From Arachis hypogaea (lineage: Eukaryota; Streptophyta; Magnoliopsida; Fabales; Fabaceae): a stretch of 64,000 bases of DNA. A program made the position numbers and the translations under genes. Location of the stretch: NCBI RefSeq assembly GCF_003086295.3, contig NC_092041.1, positions 94,513,827-94,577,826 of the forward strand, in the 5' to 3' direction. Under the pieces are notes generated by a model. The model searched no databases. It had not been told where the DNA came from and saw only the letters and a program-made list of their open reading frames with translations. Shown here piece by piece: positions 24,458 through 40,297 of this stretch (its first letter is position 1; every line of letters starts with the position of its first letter).

Positions 24458-25669
24458 TAAAGTATCATTTTTGTCCTTAACATTTGAGGTATCTTTCTAT
24501 TTAAGTACCTAACGTTTTAAAATTGTATCAATGTTATCTTGTTGTTAGGGGTTGGTGTTAAAATTTTTATTCTATTTGTAGTCTAATTTGTTAATATAGA
24601 AATTAGTTAGGGTGATATTATAATTATTAAGAAATTTTATTAATTAATTGTATTGACAGCTAGTTTGTTCTTTGATGGAAAGAACACGATTGTTCATAAA
24701 ATTTATAAAATATGAGTCTCCAATTCTAATTATCACAATAAATATTCTGACTCCATCTGAGTTGGTGGTTCAAGAATGTGAAATTTCAAATTGAAAAAAG
24801 ATTATTGACAATAGCTGAAGATATGGACAAATCCAAGAATTTAAAAGTGGAGGATTGAAAATTAAAATTTTGTATAATTAAATATAATGTCTTATATTTA
24901 ATAATAGATATAATTATAATTTTAGTTTTTTAATTAAAAAATTAATAAATATTTGTCAAATAAAAAGAATTATCTCAATCTTTATAATTTTTTTATAATT
25001 TTTTTATAGTTTTACATCTAATAAAATATAAAATGATCTATTTTTAATTATTTTATTAATTAATTTATTTTATTAAGTATTTATGTGACATGAGTTATAT
25101 TTTTATATTTTATATTATTAAAAAATATGACATAAAATAATATAAATTAATTAAATTAATAATTTTATTATGTAAATTTAAGATATATTAAAGTATTTTT
25201 ATATAATAATATGGATAAAAATTAATAAAAAAATAAAAAAATAAATAAATAAAATTAGAAAAATAATAATATTAAAGTATTTTTTATATGATTATAGATT
25301 GTAAAATTAATTTTAAAAAAAGAAATTAAAAAAATTCTAAATCCAATAAATTAAATGTATGTAGAAAAATCTAAACTCTAATACATAAAGAATATCAACT
25401 CTTTTTATTATTATTATTATACTATTAAGTTTTACTTTATAATGTATCTATTAAAATAGTATATGAATTTAAAATTTGTTGGGGGGAGGGTTAAGGCCAC
25501 TACTTGCCCTTCCTTGAGTCCTTTTCTGGCCGGAGGTACGTAAATTATTGATTTTATAAAATTACTAACAATTTATTAACAGAATTGATAACGGAACGAA
25601 ATTAAGACGATTTTAAAATGTTAGAGACTTAAATAAGACGAAAACGTTGGGAACAAAAATTATACATTA
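24458..25669. mobile_element. Non-autonomous Mutator-like element with roughly 100-bp TIRs
   Basis: The left end (TAAAGTATCATTTTTGTCC...) and the reverse complement of the right end align over about 100 bases, both with a TTTAAGT..CTAAC..TTTTAAAAT core. The flanks TTTAATAAG and CTTAAAAAG are a 7/9 match near the ends, a possible decayed 9-bp duplication. The interior is AT-rich and non-coding. Confidence 0.5.
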
Positions 25670-27807
25670 CTCTTAAAAAGATTACCAAATCAAATAAAAC
25701 AAAAGTAAATTTTAACGAAATGACTGATATTATGAATTCAAAATTTTTACTTATCATAGAATACTTCTAAAATTACTAGTAAATAAAATTTTGAAAAAAA
25801 AAAGAGTATGACACATATATAATAAAGCATAAATAATATCTTTTTGTCTTTACTCTATCGAATTTTTTTAATATTTAATTTAAATAAATTTTATTTTTAA
25901 TTTAAAAATGAATTTTAATTATATTCTCCAATAATATTAATAAATAAAAAAATGAAAAAATTAGTACAGAAAAGGACAATTTTAAAAGTATTCAACACAA
26001 AATTAATAGATAAAAAATTTTGGGGAACTCGTGATACTCACTGGTTATTTGTTTAGAAATATTAAAACACAACAGCAACAAGGACAAAGTCTTAATATTA
26101 TTTCACATATTGCATAAATAAAAAAGTTCTTATAAATATTTGTAAATTTTTAATTTTAATCATACAATTTTATAATAATTTAATATTGATAAATTTAATG
26201 ATATATAGTTATGTTATTTCAATAAAATAAATATATGATTGGCTAAAATATATATTATTTTTGTTTTGATCTAAATTGTGCATATTTTATATAAAATTAA
26301 AACTTGTTTAAATCTTATTTAACTTCTTAAGAGAAATTAACACTAATTAATTAATAAAAGGATCACTTATATGAAAATTATTACACAATAATTTGTTTGA
26401 AAATTAAGCGATTGATTATATTTATCTTTTATGTAAGTTTGTATATAAACCATATATATCATTTGAATTGAAAAATAATCATAACATAGAAGTAACATGT
26501 GGATAAATTATATTATAACACGTAACACAAACGAGCATGTAAAAAATTGTTACGTTACCATGTTACGTGTTATTAATAAAAAGTGGTAAACGAGTCTAAA
26601 TTCGTCAAGTTAGTATGTGTAATTCACCAAAAAAAATAGATCGGATTAAAAAATTAGAATGTCCAAAAGTAAAATTTCACCTAAACTGCACTGTTTAAAC
26701 TAAAAGTTTTGGTAGAATGGAACAGAACAGACTTTTTCACCTATTGGTTTTTTGGTAAGGGAATATTTGTGTAATTTTTTTTGACAAAAGTCCAATTTTC
26801 TTCAACTCAACTTATAAGACTATGAAAATGAAAATTGATTGTTTTATATTATATTTATATTGTTTTGGAAATAATATTTATAATTATGTTTTGGATTATG
26901 TTTATTTTATTTCGGAGACAATATTTATAATGATGTTTTGGATGAAAATTTGGTTTATAATTATGTTTATTAGATATTTATAATTACAAAAACTTTAATG
27001 TTTGTGAATATAAAAAATATAATTTTTTTATGTCTTTTGAAATTATAAATTTATTAATATGATTATGAAATTATATATATTATTTAGTAGTTAATAGTAA
27101 AAAAAAAAAAAGAAAAGTTTTGGTGGACTTAACCCGTCAGTCCGCAATTAGATGGAATGAGATGGAATTCTAGAATCGCCTCATTAGGCGGGGTGGGGCG
27201 AGCCAGCTTGCTAAGGGCAGGCTTCTGGCGAGACGGAACGAACTTTCTCGCTTGCCACTCCTAACTTCGTACTTTTGTTTCACATGGTCAAATCTTGTTC
27301 TGACATGTAATATTGATTGATATGTTAGCATGCCACGAATTCAAAGTTTAGGGTTTAAATCGAGATGTGAAAATTCAAGGACAAATTTAATGTCTGTGGC
27401 AAATTTTAAAAACCAATTTGAGTATTAATTAAATTTGTTATCAACAAAAATATTTGCAAAATATTCTACAATACGATAAAAGTGCCTAACATTTAACAAG
27501 TTTATACTAAATATTTTTTGTGATTTTTCTAAATGGCCAAAAATATTTTTAAAAAAAAAATTTAGAGATGAAATTTTGATATTTTTTGCATGCACTTTTG
27601 AATATTTATCCAAATATTGTTAGACAATTTTAAATCAAAGACATGCAATTTGTTAAATATAAAAGTCATTTACCACTTATAAAAAATATATTTTTTAATT
27701 AATTTTATTGCATTTGAAAATATTTTGAGGCATTTTATCAGTAACAAATTTGGAGGTATTTATGTGAGAGTTTGTAATTAATTAGAGAATATTTTTTTGT
27801 AGTTCAC
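25670..27807. other. AT-rich intergenic region
   Basis: There is no gene. It contains a 12-bp inverted repeat TAACACGTAACA / TGTTACGTGTTA at about 26517-26573 and the hAT-like fragment listed separately. Confidence 0.4.
26575..27264. mobile_element. Possible hAT-like element remnant
   Basis: The right end, read in reverse, is TAGGAGTGGCAAGCGAG, like the TAGGGGTGGCAAA start of many plant hAT elements. At the left end AAAAAGTGGTAAACGAG resembles it. No matching 8-bp flanking duplication was found, so the left border is weak. Confidence 0.35.
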
Positions 27808-27815
27808 TTATATAG
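27808..27815 (+). promoter_or_regulatory. TATA box upstream of the NDH-subunit gene
   Basis: TTATATAG lies 113 bases before the small upstream ORF and 427 bases before the main start codon. This predicts a leader of nearly 400 bases. Confidence 0.45.
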
Positions 27816-27920
27816 TCACACACCGAAAGAGGGAAGTGTTCTTCAAAGAAAGTGTTCTGCCCCAACAAAATCCCAAAGAAGAACAAAAATAAAAACTGAA
27901 ATCTAACAACAACAAAAAAA

Positions 27921-28031
27921 ATGGATAACGAGGGAGATTTGTGGCCTTTGCTTAGTTTCGCTCCTTGTCCTTTTATGTCAGAATTGGATTTTCCTATTCA
28001 AGAGAAATGCCCCAAGTTCAAATCTCACTAA
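27921..28031 (+). CDS. 36-codon upstream ORF (possible uORF)
   Basis: ATG 27921 sits in an A-rich context (AAAAAAATGG) and opens 36 codons ending at TAA 28031. The product starts MDNEGDLWPLLSFAPC and is not low complexity. It lies between a TATA-like box and the main ATG at 28235, so it would be in the 5' leader if transcription starts near 27840. It could regulate translation of the NDH gene, be a separate small gene, or be an exon remnant. I do not recognise it. Confidence 0.4.
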   Translation: MDNEGDLWPLLSFAPCPFMSELDFPIQEKCPKFKSH

Positions 28032-28234
28032 TCCCTCAATTGAGTTTGATAACACTAATTCAACTCACACTCTTTAAACAAAGCAAGAATAATCCAAAAC
28101 ACATTTGCACTTTTTATGCCACAAAATAAAATCCTAAAGTGTCTGTTAGGCTAAGCCTTAGCAACAAACATGTCACACACTAATCTGTGTGGAAGCTGTT
28201 AAAGCTTTAATAAACTCATTCCTCTGTTCCATCA

Positions 28235-30483
28235 ATGGCTTCTTTTCTTTCCTTATCTCTTCCGAAACTAAACTTGATAAAAGCCTCATCAACATCTGCT
28301 ACTACTACTTCTACTAGTGTCTCCACTCCTGAGGCACTCAACGAGAAATTCGGCCGAAAAGGCATCAAGTTCTGTGAAGCTGACAGTGTCCCGGTTGTGG
28401 AGCTTTCGGTCCGAAATGGCAGCTCATTGAGCCTAAGGATACCTGATGCTCATGTGACATCTTACAGGCCACATGTTTATTGGAAAGATGATGGTTTTGA
28501 GGAGGTGCTTTATACAATTCCGGCTGCCGAAGCCGGCCTATACAAGGCCAAGGGTGGGATTGGTTTGATCTTGAATGAAACAGTGCAACCTGGAGGCAGA
28601 CAGTTACTCCCTTCAACTTTAGAGTGGACTGTAAATGATGCTGACTTCGACGCCATTGATGCTGTCCAGGTACTGCAGCTTCCAACCAATCCATAGTTGG
28701 AAGTTGTTCAAATGAAAAACCAAACTTACTATAAAATAATAACAAAAATTAAGCCATTAATCAACTATCGCATGGAAATATATATTCGACTTTGTTAGGT
28801 AAACAATGACTTTTGTGAACAATATGAACAATGGGTTCTAAAATTGATCCAATAAAATAAAAACACACTACACTTTTAAATTACCCACCTAAATCTTAAT
28901 ATTAAGATAACTATCTCCACACTTAGTGAATTAAACATCCGATATATCCATTATTCATATTGTTTAGTATTTTCATTGTTTATTTATAGTTTTTCATATA
29001 TATTTGATGTTTATTTGACCATTCGATTCTTTGACTGTTTGCTTGTCGGAAGGACAAAGTGCCCTGTAAAATTATCCAAGTAATTGCTCTAAGCAGTAAC
29101 AATTGTTTAGACTAATTATTTAGATGGTTCGAGATTCATTAGAAATTTTCAAATTGTGAAAAAACCCTTTGTATTTCGAATATATAGTTAGAACCAAAAA
29201 ATACATTTATTTTTTATTATATTATTGGAAAAAAGTGATTAACCTACCATTTATCCTAATAACAATTACTTGTATTTGAAAGTTGAAACCAACTTTAATC
29301 AACTCCTCATTTTATTTTATTTGAAGTACGGGCTGCTAGCATTTCCTTTAACAATCTTGTTTATAAAATTGTGAAATACTGACTTTTTGTTCCCCCAAGG
29401 TTGAATTGAGCTGCACTAGTAGATTTTTGGACATCACATACGTTGTGAGCCTTTATCCAGTGAGCATGGCCACAGCAGTTATAGTGAAGAACAAAGCTCC
29501 TAAGGCTGTTACTCTAAACAATGCCATACTCAGCCACTTTAGATTCAAGACAAGAAATGGTGCAGCAATTCAAGGCCTTAGAGCCTGCTCATACTGTTTG
29601 CACCCTCCTCCGTCTTCGCCTTTTCAAATCCTGACTCCGGCTGATGCCACGAAATCCGAGCCTCCCGGATGGCTTTCCTTCGGCGCTGAGCCGGAACCAA
29701 AGCCGGGGACATGGGGTCAGCAAGACCTGACTTTTACACTTCTTGAGAATAAGATGAGTAGAGTCTATGCAGCACCTCCAAGTGAAAGATCAAAGCCATT
29801 TTACAATACTCCACCTTCCAAGTATGAAACCATTGATCAGGTTAGAATCCATGATATAACAATGTTTTAGAAATTACAATATGCTGCACAGCTTTGTATT
29901 TACATATGAAATGGGTATAATAATTAATTTCAAACACAAACTTTTAACAAGAGGAATAGTAATACTAATGTAGCATCAATATAAATTACTGTAAACATAA
30001 TAATGTATTTGTTTCGTCGATTATTAAAGATTTTTTACTTATCTAAATATAGAAAATTTGTATAATTAAAACTTTCTATTAAGTGTGCGATATTCGACAC
30101 TATGTGCATTCAATTGCGCAACAGTACGTCACCAAAATAAGTACTTCTGCGTTGATTGTATGAATGATCATCTAAAAGAACTAATTTGATTAAACAAATG
30201 TGTAAATCGTTTTACACCGTGAGTGCATTAGAATTAAATTCTTATTTTACATGTTTATTCGAATAGTCCTTGTTTGTTTCTACAGGGACGAGAGCTTTGC
30301 TTCAGGGTAATAAGAATGGGATTTGAGGATATTTATGTATCAAGCCCTGGTTCATTGTCAGAGAAATATGGAAAAGACTACTTTATATGCACTGGCCCTG
30401 CTTCAATACTGGAGCCTGTGACTGTGAACCCTGGAGAAGAGTGGAGAGGAGCACAAGTTATTGAGCATGACAATCTCACTTAA
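28235..30483 (+). CDS. PNSB2: Chloroplast NDH subcomplex B subunit, galactose-mutarotase-like (PNSB2/NDF2 or NDF5 type)
   Basis: Three exons (28235-28669, 29400-29840, 30286-30483), all joined in phase 0, give 357 residues, close to the 350 or so of the Arabidopsis proteins. The first 35 or so residues are Ser/Thr-rich and basic, consistent with a chloroplast transit peptide. The body is an aldose-1-epimerase-like beta fold without an evident catalytic role ([19 protein letters not shown], then [27 protein letters not shown] and [10 protein letters not shown]). It ends in an [20 protein letters not shown] segment. In Arabidopsis these proteins belong to subcomplex B of the photosynthetic NDH complex, which drives cyclic electron flow around photosystem I. 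NDF2 and NDF5 are paralogues and I cannot separate them with certainty. The second intron carries a MITE-like fragment. Confidence 0.85.
30120..30241. mobile_element. MITE fragment in intron 2 of the NDH gene
   Basis: The reverse complement of its right end, GAATTTAATTCTAATGCAC, matches the right terminus of the complete MITE at 40444-40626, and a TTTTACAC word follows at the same distance. The left end is not clear. Confidence 0.4.
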
Positions 30484-31636
30484 AATCCCATTTTGTTTTT
30501 GCTGTAAATCTTTCTTTCTTTCTTACCTACTATTCTCCAATCCTTTTATGATTTTTTGTATATGAAGCATTATCTGAATTGTTCTTGCCAAAATTCATAC
30601 AACTTTTAATTGACTTACATTGAATACCATCAATGAATGAAATTTAGTTACTATTCATTCTCTATTAACAATTATGTTTGCCATGAGATCAAAGTTTTTT
30701 TCCATCCGTTGTTGTGTCCCTTATTTTGGAGTGGATAGAAAATCTGTAAATTTCTTTCCCTGGAATAAAATCTTTTCTTTATCTTTGTCCCTATCCTTCT
30801 TTCCAAACATCTTTATGTATCTGTATTTCCATGGTTCGTGTTTCCGTCTAGGTTCAATAACAAAACAGAACCTAAGGCTATGTTTGTTTATTGTTTCAAA
30901 ATACAGAACAATGGGGACACATGCACAAAGATACACATACACACAAATGCAGATGCACATGAATACATGTAGTCTATTTGATTGTTAAAATATTAATGAG
31001 ACAGAAACACAATTGTTATTGAAAATTAATTTTACGACTAATAAAGAAAAAAATGTTGGTAATGAAAGTGATAAGAGTAGAAAGTAGAATTTTAATAATT
31101 TTAAAAGAACAAAATTGTAATAAAAAATTGTGTCTTATATCTAATATTTGTGTCTCAACTTTCTATTAAAATACTAAATACATGTATTTTGTATGTGATG
31201 TGCTAATGTGTCTTCAAAATTTGTGTCTCATTAAACATACAATAGGCATGCATCACCATATTCAAAATTTGAGATTTTGTATTTTGTATAAACATTCTCT
31301 AAAATACAAAGAGAATTAAGCTGTTAAAGATATGAAAGATTCATCAAAAACAACTTGCATGAGAAAAAACCATGATAAAGATATAAAATAAAAGAACCAT
31401 TTCTAACAAATTAACAACTTAGAAGTTCTACAACAGATTATCTTTCACTAATGTAGAATATTCCTACAATTGCTAGACATAAAACCCCATTGAAGATTCT
31501 CAATGGAACATAACAGATTTACTGTCACTTAAGGTTCCAACTTCCAACATTTAGTTGGAATACCACTAGCCAACCACTTTTACAATATCATACCTAGAAT
31601 GCTCTAAATTCTCAGCATGTTCATTACAACAAGCAT
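30484..31636. other. Convergent intergenic region between the NDH gene and SINE1
   Basis: The 3' ends of the two genes face each other here. It holds 3' UTR sequence and a possible MITE (30883-31245), and no further ORF. Confidence 0.5.
30883..31245. mobile_element. Possible MITE
   Basis: The ends TGTTTGTTTATTGTTTCA and (reverse complement) TGTATGTTTAATGAGACA match at 13 of 18 positions, and the interior is AT-rich. A target duplication was not established. GACAC/AGACAC words recur near 37710-37830. Confidence 0.35.
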
Positions 31637-34039
31637 TTATGTAGGGACAAGGTAATGGCCTTGATCCTGCTGACTGCTGATCCAAATCAGAGGGGTAGCC
31701 ATTGCAAGGAGCACGAATGAAAAGCCGCAGAACAATTTACGTTTCATCTTGTGAAGTGCTTTCCCTGTGCTGCCAGTTTGCACAATATTCTTATTTTCCG
31801 GAACAACATTGATAGGTGGCTGAATACTGGCATCTCCAGAAAGATCATCAGTTGATGACACTGACTCAGAGTCACTCTTGAATTCGTCGTCGCTTTGATT
31901 CACTTTACAGTCACAGTTTGTATGATCTGATGAACCATTTTCGTCAAATTCAGATGTCGGGCTCCAATCGATATTGCCTGAGGATAGACTCCTGTACCTT
32001 CTGTTCTGTTTCTCAGAGCTACCCGGAGAAACATCGCTTGGATCTTGAAGTGATTGAATGAGCTTCCTTGGGGTCTCAAAGATATTGATCAGGTCAGCTG
32101 TGGTTTGCGAGCGCGATCTCTGATTTACAACGAAAAAGAAATCATATGTTAATTCTTGAGCAATGCAATAGCTAGTTATTTAAATCAGAAACATGGCATG
32201 GCAGCTTAGGAAAACTTAAGCACAAATCATTAGAGAAAAGAAGAAAAAGGGATCTACTACTTTCAAATGTTGAAGAAATCATCAAATGAATCAAGTAGAT
32301 TGTTTATCAAACTGTTCAAAGTTCAAAGGTCCTTAGCATAGTAACTAAATGCTCACTTTCTGTAGCATAGAATATTTTGTCGAAATCACTTGAATTTAAA
32401 ACTTGGACTTTTAAGGTTAATGTTGATAAAATGTCTTCCACTTACAGTTGTGGAGTGGTGTTCAACCAATGGAGCGCATGTAAAAAGCGATTAAGCAAAA
32501 TATATTAAATTGCTTTCTAGGTAAATGAAGAAGTGCATAATTTATAATGGCTTCATGATAAATTGCAATTCTTCTACCATTAAGTTACTTCAAGAACACT
32601 GTACTTGCTAGGACATGTAAAATGAACAACTTAGTAGAAATATTTATATATAAACTCTGAACTCAATAGTTTGAATAAAACTGAAGGCAAAAGAAAATCA
32701 GAAAGTAGAGAACTTGAATAAAACTTACCAGTGGACTTGTGTTGGTACTTTTAGATATTCTATTCACAGGATTTCGATACACGAAACCAGAAAATTCCTC
32801 AGACAATTCTCCATCTCCAAGAGGAAACTCATTGCTCCCAGACTGCTCCAACAAGGGATTCTCTTGCCCCACTTTGGAGAACAAACCATCCTTAAGAGAC
32901 ACATCAACCCCTCCATTTTCATAACTCCAAAGCTTCCTATTCACACTCCTCCTCTCATAATCCGAGTTCCAGCGATATTGCCCTGTCGAAATAGCAGACT
33001 CGGCAACAGATCCAGATTCGTAGCCACTGAAAAAGTCAATAGTACATGATTCGGGTGAAATAGATAGAGGAGAATTTTCCCCCTCCATATAGTCTCTATT
33101 ACCGAAATTCGACCCTGTCACCGAAGCAGGACTCTTTACATATCTTGGCTTCCGGTCAGTTGCAATTCTCTTAGCAGTTTGTAAGGCTTCAAATGCCGCG
33201 CCTTTCACGAAAGCCATTTTATCAGACTGGCACTTCTCCATTTCTTCGATTACCAAATCGAGCTCCGAGAATACACTCCTTGGGTCCAAACACTTCATCA
33301 ATACATTCACCATCTGAATGGCTGAGAGCCTCTTGTGAGAATTACGCTCCTCTGGGCCAGCATTCAGAATTCTTAGTCCAGATTGTATGAGCAACCTTGC
33401 ATAGGCTTCAACAACCAGAGCATTGCGCTTCACCAGCGACATAACCAAACCCATGTGAGCATTGGTTTGAGTGGACTTTCCCTCCAATGCCACAGCAACA
33501 TTCTGGCAAACCCTATTGACCATTTCACTCGAAGCGAATCGCCAATTATCTGAATCAACCAGGGCCTTTAGGCAAAGTGCAGCACCGGAAGTTAAACTAT
33601 CTTGGGAGCTAGAGAGGGAATCACAAAGAGGCTTGCAAATGGAATGAATAATGTGTCTCTTTTTGTCTTCAGGGGCTGTGGGTTCAATTCCATATCTGGC
33701 AATAGCCGGAACCACTTTCGAGCAAGCCTGGTGAAGAGGGAAGGACCCTGCACTTGAAGCTAAGGTCTGAACTATGGACACCATGATGCTGTCTATCATG
33801 GGGACAATCTTGACTTGATGAACCCTAGCAAGAACCTCATAGAGTGAAATTGTGAATTCACCAGACAAAGAGCCGGTTTCTTTGGTCTCAGAAACTTTTG
33901 CAAGAAACACAGGAATGGCCTTGCAATCCAAATCCTTAACATATGATTTCAAAGCTTTCATGGCAGATTTGCGGCTATCTGGATCTTTGTCAAGATTTGC
34001 CAGCTCTTGTTGCATCACGGGGCTGAGATTCTTTCCCAT
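31637..34039 (-). CDS. SINE1: SINE1-type KASH protein (SUN-interacting nuclear envelope protein)
   Basis: Two coding exons, 34039-32729 and 32119-31637, join in frame across a 609-bp intron and give 597 residues; Arabidopsis SINE1 has about 570. The N-terminal half is an ARM-repeat domain that starts MGKNLSPVMQQELANLDKD and contains KSAMKALKSYVKDLDCKAIP. This domain links to actin in SINE1. The C-terminus has one membrane segment (LFCGFSFVLLAMATPLIWI) and ends GHYLVPT. The final VPT is the plant KASH tail that inserts into SUN proteins across the nuclear envelope. I chose the ATG at 34039 because it begins the conserved MGKN and lies just after a splice acceptor; an ATG 13 codons upstream falls in the intron. 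Role by family: actin-dependent nuclear positioning in guard cells. Confidence 0.95.
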
Positions 34040-34047
34040 TACTGAAC

Positions 34048-34800
34048 TCTGAAACCAAACATCTACAACTATCAGCAAGTAGAAATGATAATAATAATAA
34101 TAATATTTATGAGAATAAAAATAAATAACACAAGTTTGAAAAATGAAATTTTACTCTTGTAATAGTTGTTCCATGAATATTTACTCCCTTGAATTCTATT
34201 CCCTTAAATATTTTCGCAGATTCATGCTCGAAAATCAGCTCCAAGAGTTCATAACTTTTACAAACAAATACCCCCTCCCCCACCAAAAAAAATATATAGG
34301 AAAAAAAATTCAAACTTGAAAACAGTGCTTGAAGACCCAATTACAACGGTCCTCAAATATTTCAAATTTTCACCAAAAACAGAATTTTTCAAGGCATCCA
34401 AAAAGAGGGTCAGAACAACGACTCTTTTTTTTCTTTTTCTATTCCAACAATTATCTTGGTAAAAGAAACATAAATGAAACAGCAAAGAACAAAAAGAAAA
34501 GCAGTAGGAAAATGAAGAAAGAAAATAGTAATCACCTGAATTTGAAGAAGAAGAAGATGCAGAGGATGGCTCTGTGTGCGTGTTTTGACACACAGTTATG
34601 TGAGCTAAATGGAAGGAAGAGGTGGCAACGAAAGAGAGTGAATGAGGTGTAAGAAAATAATGGAGAAGGTAAAAGAGTCTAAGAACAAGTGTCACTGTTG
34701 AGAATTTGAATTTTTGTGAGTTGTTTTCTTTTTTTTCAACTATTGTGTTGTGTTGTGATTTGTTTGTCTGAGCATAGCATGGCTCGAGTGAGTTGAGTTC
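34048..34800 (-). other. 5' UTR exon and leader intron of SINE1
   Basis: On the minus strand a donor (AAATTCAG|GTGATT) at 34536/34535 pairs with the acceptor (GGTTTCAG|AGTTCAG) ending at 34049, nine bases before the start codon. This gives a leader intron of 487 bases. The 5' exon contains CT-rich and TCTTCTTCT tracts. The transcription start is not determined. Confidence 0.65.
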
Positions 34801-37200
<2,400 letters not shown>

Positions 37201-37232
37201 TAAGAATGCAGTTTGATAAGAGCAAACTTTTA

Positions 37233-39452
37233 TCATTGGCATTGTGGTAGTAATCTGCAGGTTGGACAATACCATTTACCCTTGAACCTTGTCTCTTGAG
37301 TTAAGCCGACACATGAATAGTGGAACCATTCTCCTCCTTGGCACTATCAAGAAAAACAGACATTTGGATTATTATTGTTAGAGCTTTCACAGTCGTGTGC
37401 GAATCTGCATCGTTTATCTTTCAGGGAAAAGCTACACATTCTAGCTACAAACATGGACTGAACATCTAATCAGAGGTTTATATTCATATAGGATTTTAAG
37501 AACTCTCCTATATGCTGACTTCTTAAATTTACTTTATGTTCATATATCCATCCATCATCCAATGCAGCATGTATACAGGCAGCAGCTTTACTATCATTCT
37601 TTTGAAATAGCTATTGAACTATTTGCAAACATTCTCAAAGTGATAATTAACAAATAAACAAACGGTGGAGAAGGGGAAAAAAAAAGTCTTAACAAAAGTA
37701 ATCTTTTCGGTACTGTTTGGTTAGTGTCCATGTACACTGGAAACATGGACATAGTGGCAAATGTCCACCGCTTATTCGTTAAGATGTATTTTGTGTTCTT
37801 ATAAAAGGTTAAGACACAGAGACATAAAAAACAGCTTTTTGTTATAGTCTTGTCCTTAAAATTTTTTTAAATCCCACCTCTACCCTCAGTCCCTCACCTT
37901 TACCAACATATTGCCTCTTCCTCAACCCTTCTCATTCCTCCCTGCTCCTCCTCCTCCTCCCTTTAGCTGCCTCTGACTTGCCACCCCTTCCTCCGCCTTT
38001 CTACCTCCACCACACTCCCTCTCTATCCTCTTTGTCACAACCTCTACCCTCACCTCTCTTCCTCAGCCGTCTCCTTCGCTGAGGTACCACATTTTTATGT
38101 TTACTTATCGACAATAATATGATAATATCTCGTAAATAATTATGCCATAGTGTTGCTATTCATCTAGCCTACAAAAGAAGCCATGAAATTTCTAAATAGA
38201 AAACAAAGCAGCAACAAGAACCATTATATTAAATGTGGATATTTGGGGAAACCCGATTTCTCCAAAGAAAAAGAAAGAGGCAAAGCAAAACATAGAGCAA
38301 GAGAGAGCAAAGCAAAATGAACTTACATTTTCGTTGTCACAAGCAATCATGTCACCAAAAGACACCTAAAAAATCAGAGAACCAAATTGCCTCAGTTTCT
38401 TAGCAGAACATCTTGAGCAGATAACAAGATATATTAGGAACAACAAATTAGAACCTGATGACAAACACAGTATGTTGGCTCATTTGGATCAATAGGTGTA
38501 TCCATCTCCATAGGAGTTACATACTCCTTCTTATGGCTACCTGGTGGAGGCATTAGCTCAAAGTCTCTATCATGCTCCCGATCCCAGTCTCTATCCCTGT
38601 AATCAAGCCTCTTTGACTGTGGTGTTACATATAAGGGCTTGCGTTTTTCAGGTTTAGGGACTATAGGCAATGGGGGAAGAATTGCTGGTTCATCCGGTGG
38701 TATTTTCCCCTCTGATAAAGTTAAATGTGAAAGGGGGAAAAAAGAAAATTTGCTAGATCACAACTTCATTATGTACAAAAATAAGTAAAGTAACACATTT
38801 TTATCAGTTTTTAGAAAGTCTCCTGAATTACAAAACAATTATTCCCGTGGTTTTTAGTGTCTCTCGCTAGTGCATTACATATTACTTTATACAGATCCAA
38901 AAACATAAAACTATGTACTTTCTCCCAAACTCTCTTACCACAAATATAATTATAATTGGCATAATTAACTGCCACTGTTTCGAACATTAGATGAATTACT
39001 TGCTTTTAGGTAAGGTGCTTTGTAGCATCAATTAAGGCATACCTACTTCCATTTTAAATACATACATTGCAGTCTTACTTTTGATACTATAAACTGAAAT
39101 TTTTAACTGAAATTAATATAGCAGCAAGACCTACTGCCTGTACTCATCAATAACAGAAAACAACAACAAAGCCTTATTCTACAAAGTGGGATTGGTTACA
39201 CTGAACAAATGACATTGCTGTGTCCTATTACAAACCATGCATGTAGACATGACTATTTGTAACTATCCTTGGATGAATTATCTATGCATCACTCAAAATA
39301 AGTCAGAAAGAAAACCATATTAGTTTACCTTGCTTCAGATCTTCAGCAAAGTTGTTTAAATCCTCATCAAGACGTTTGACATGACTATCTATCTGAAGAA
39401 AATACAGAAGATTCAAACTGGTAAATGTAGTTGTATGGTGTTGCTTATTCAC

Positions 39453-39509
<57 letters not shown>

Positions 39510-40242
39510 AAAGGAAATAAAGATATCCACATGATCTTCTAAATTAAGTAAAATGCACTTCATGATGGTTCCAAGTTCCAGAGCTTCACTATGCCATCCA
39601 GCACAAAGCTTAATGTGTTATAGGCTTATAGCTATCATCCAAAGGCCATGTTGCATATTCAAAATAAGTACAGTAACATACAGAAGCGAATAAAAATAGA
39701 AATCTTTTTAATGTCCAGCATGTTATATAAGATAACTACTTATAAAAGCAGACGAGAAAAGCACAAGGAATTCTTTTGGAAAATCTTAAACCTTAAAGGT
39801 ATCATCACCAGCCAGATTATTAAAGTTAAAAGGGCTATTTTTTGTTGGAATAATCCATTATCATGCAATATTGCTGAAACGGAGCATCCAGAGCAATATG
39901 CTCCTTCTTCATAAATGAAGCTTCTTGTAAAAAAGGAGAATCAGAAGTAACTCTGAAAATATATTCTCTCTACTGAATGTGATAATGGTATAAGATTTTT
40001 GTGTAGTGCAAGTGATTTTAGTAGCCCTTGAGTACAGAATAGCACATGTAAACCTCTTTTCTATGATGACTCACAGGAAGTGAGAAACCTCTTAGTGTTG
40101 ACTAGGTGTTAATCATACAGAATCAATACTTTTCAAATTTATTTGCTTTAAGTGGCTATTCGAATATCATCTAGATTCTAAACATAGATGATATGTTCTG
40201 TTCTTATTCTGGTAAGGAGTTCATTCTCTTTTCTTTTGATGC

Positions 40243-40297
<55 letters not shown>

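Noticed and set aside
37700..38090. Possible MITE with TTTGGTTAGTGTCC and AGACACAGAGACA ends
   Set aside because: Only one convincing end and no target duplication were found; too weak to list.
39303..39563. Minus-strand ORF with an LSLSLS repeat
   Set aside because: It is the GA microsatellite read through an ING2 intron and exon 4; the real exon is 39392-39329.
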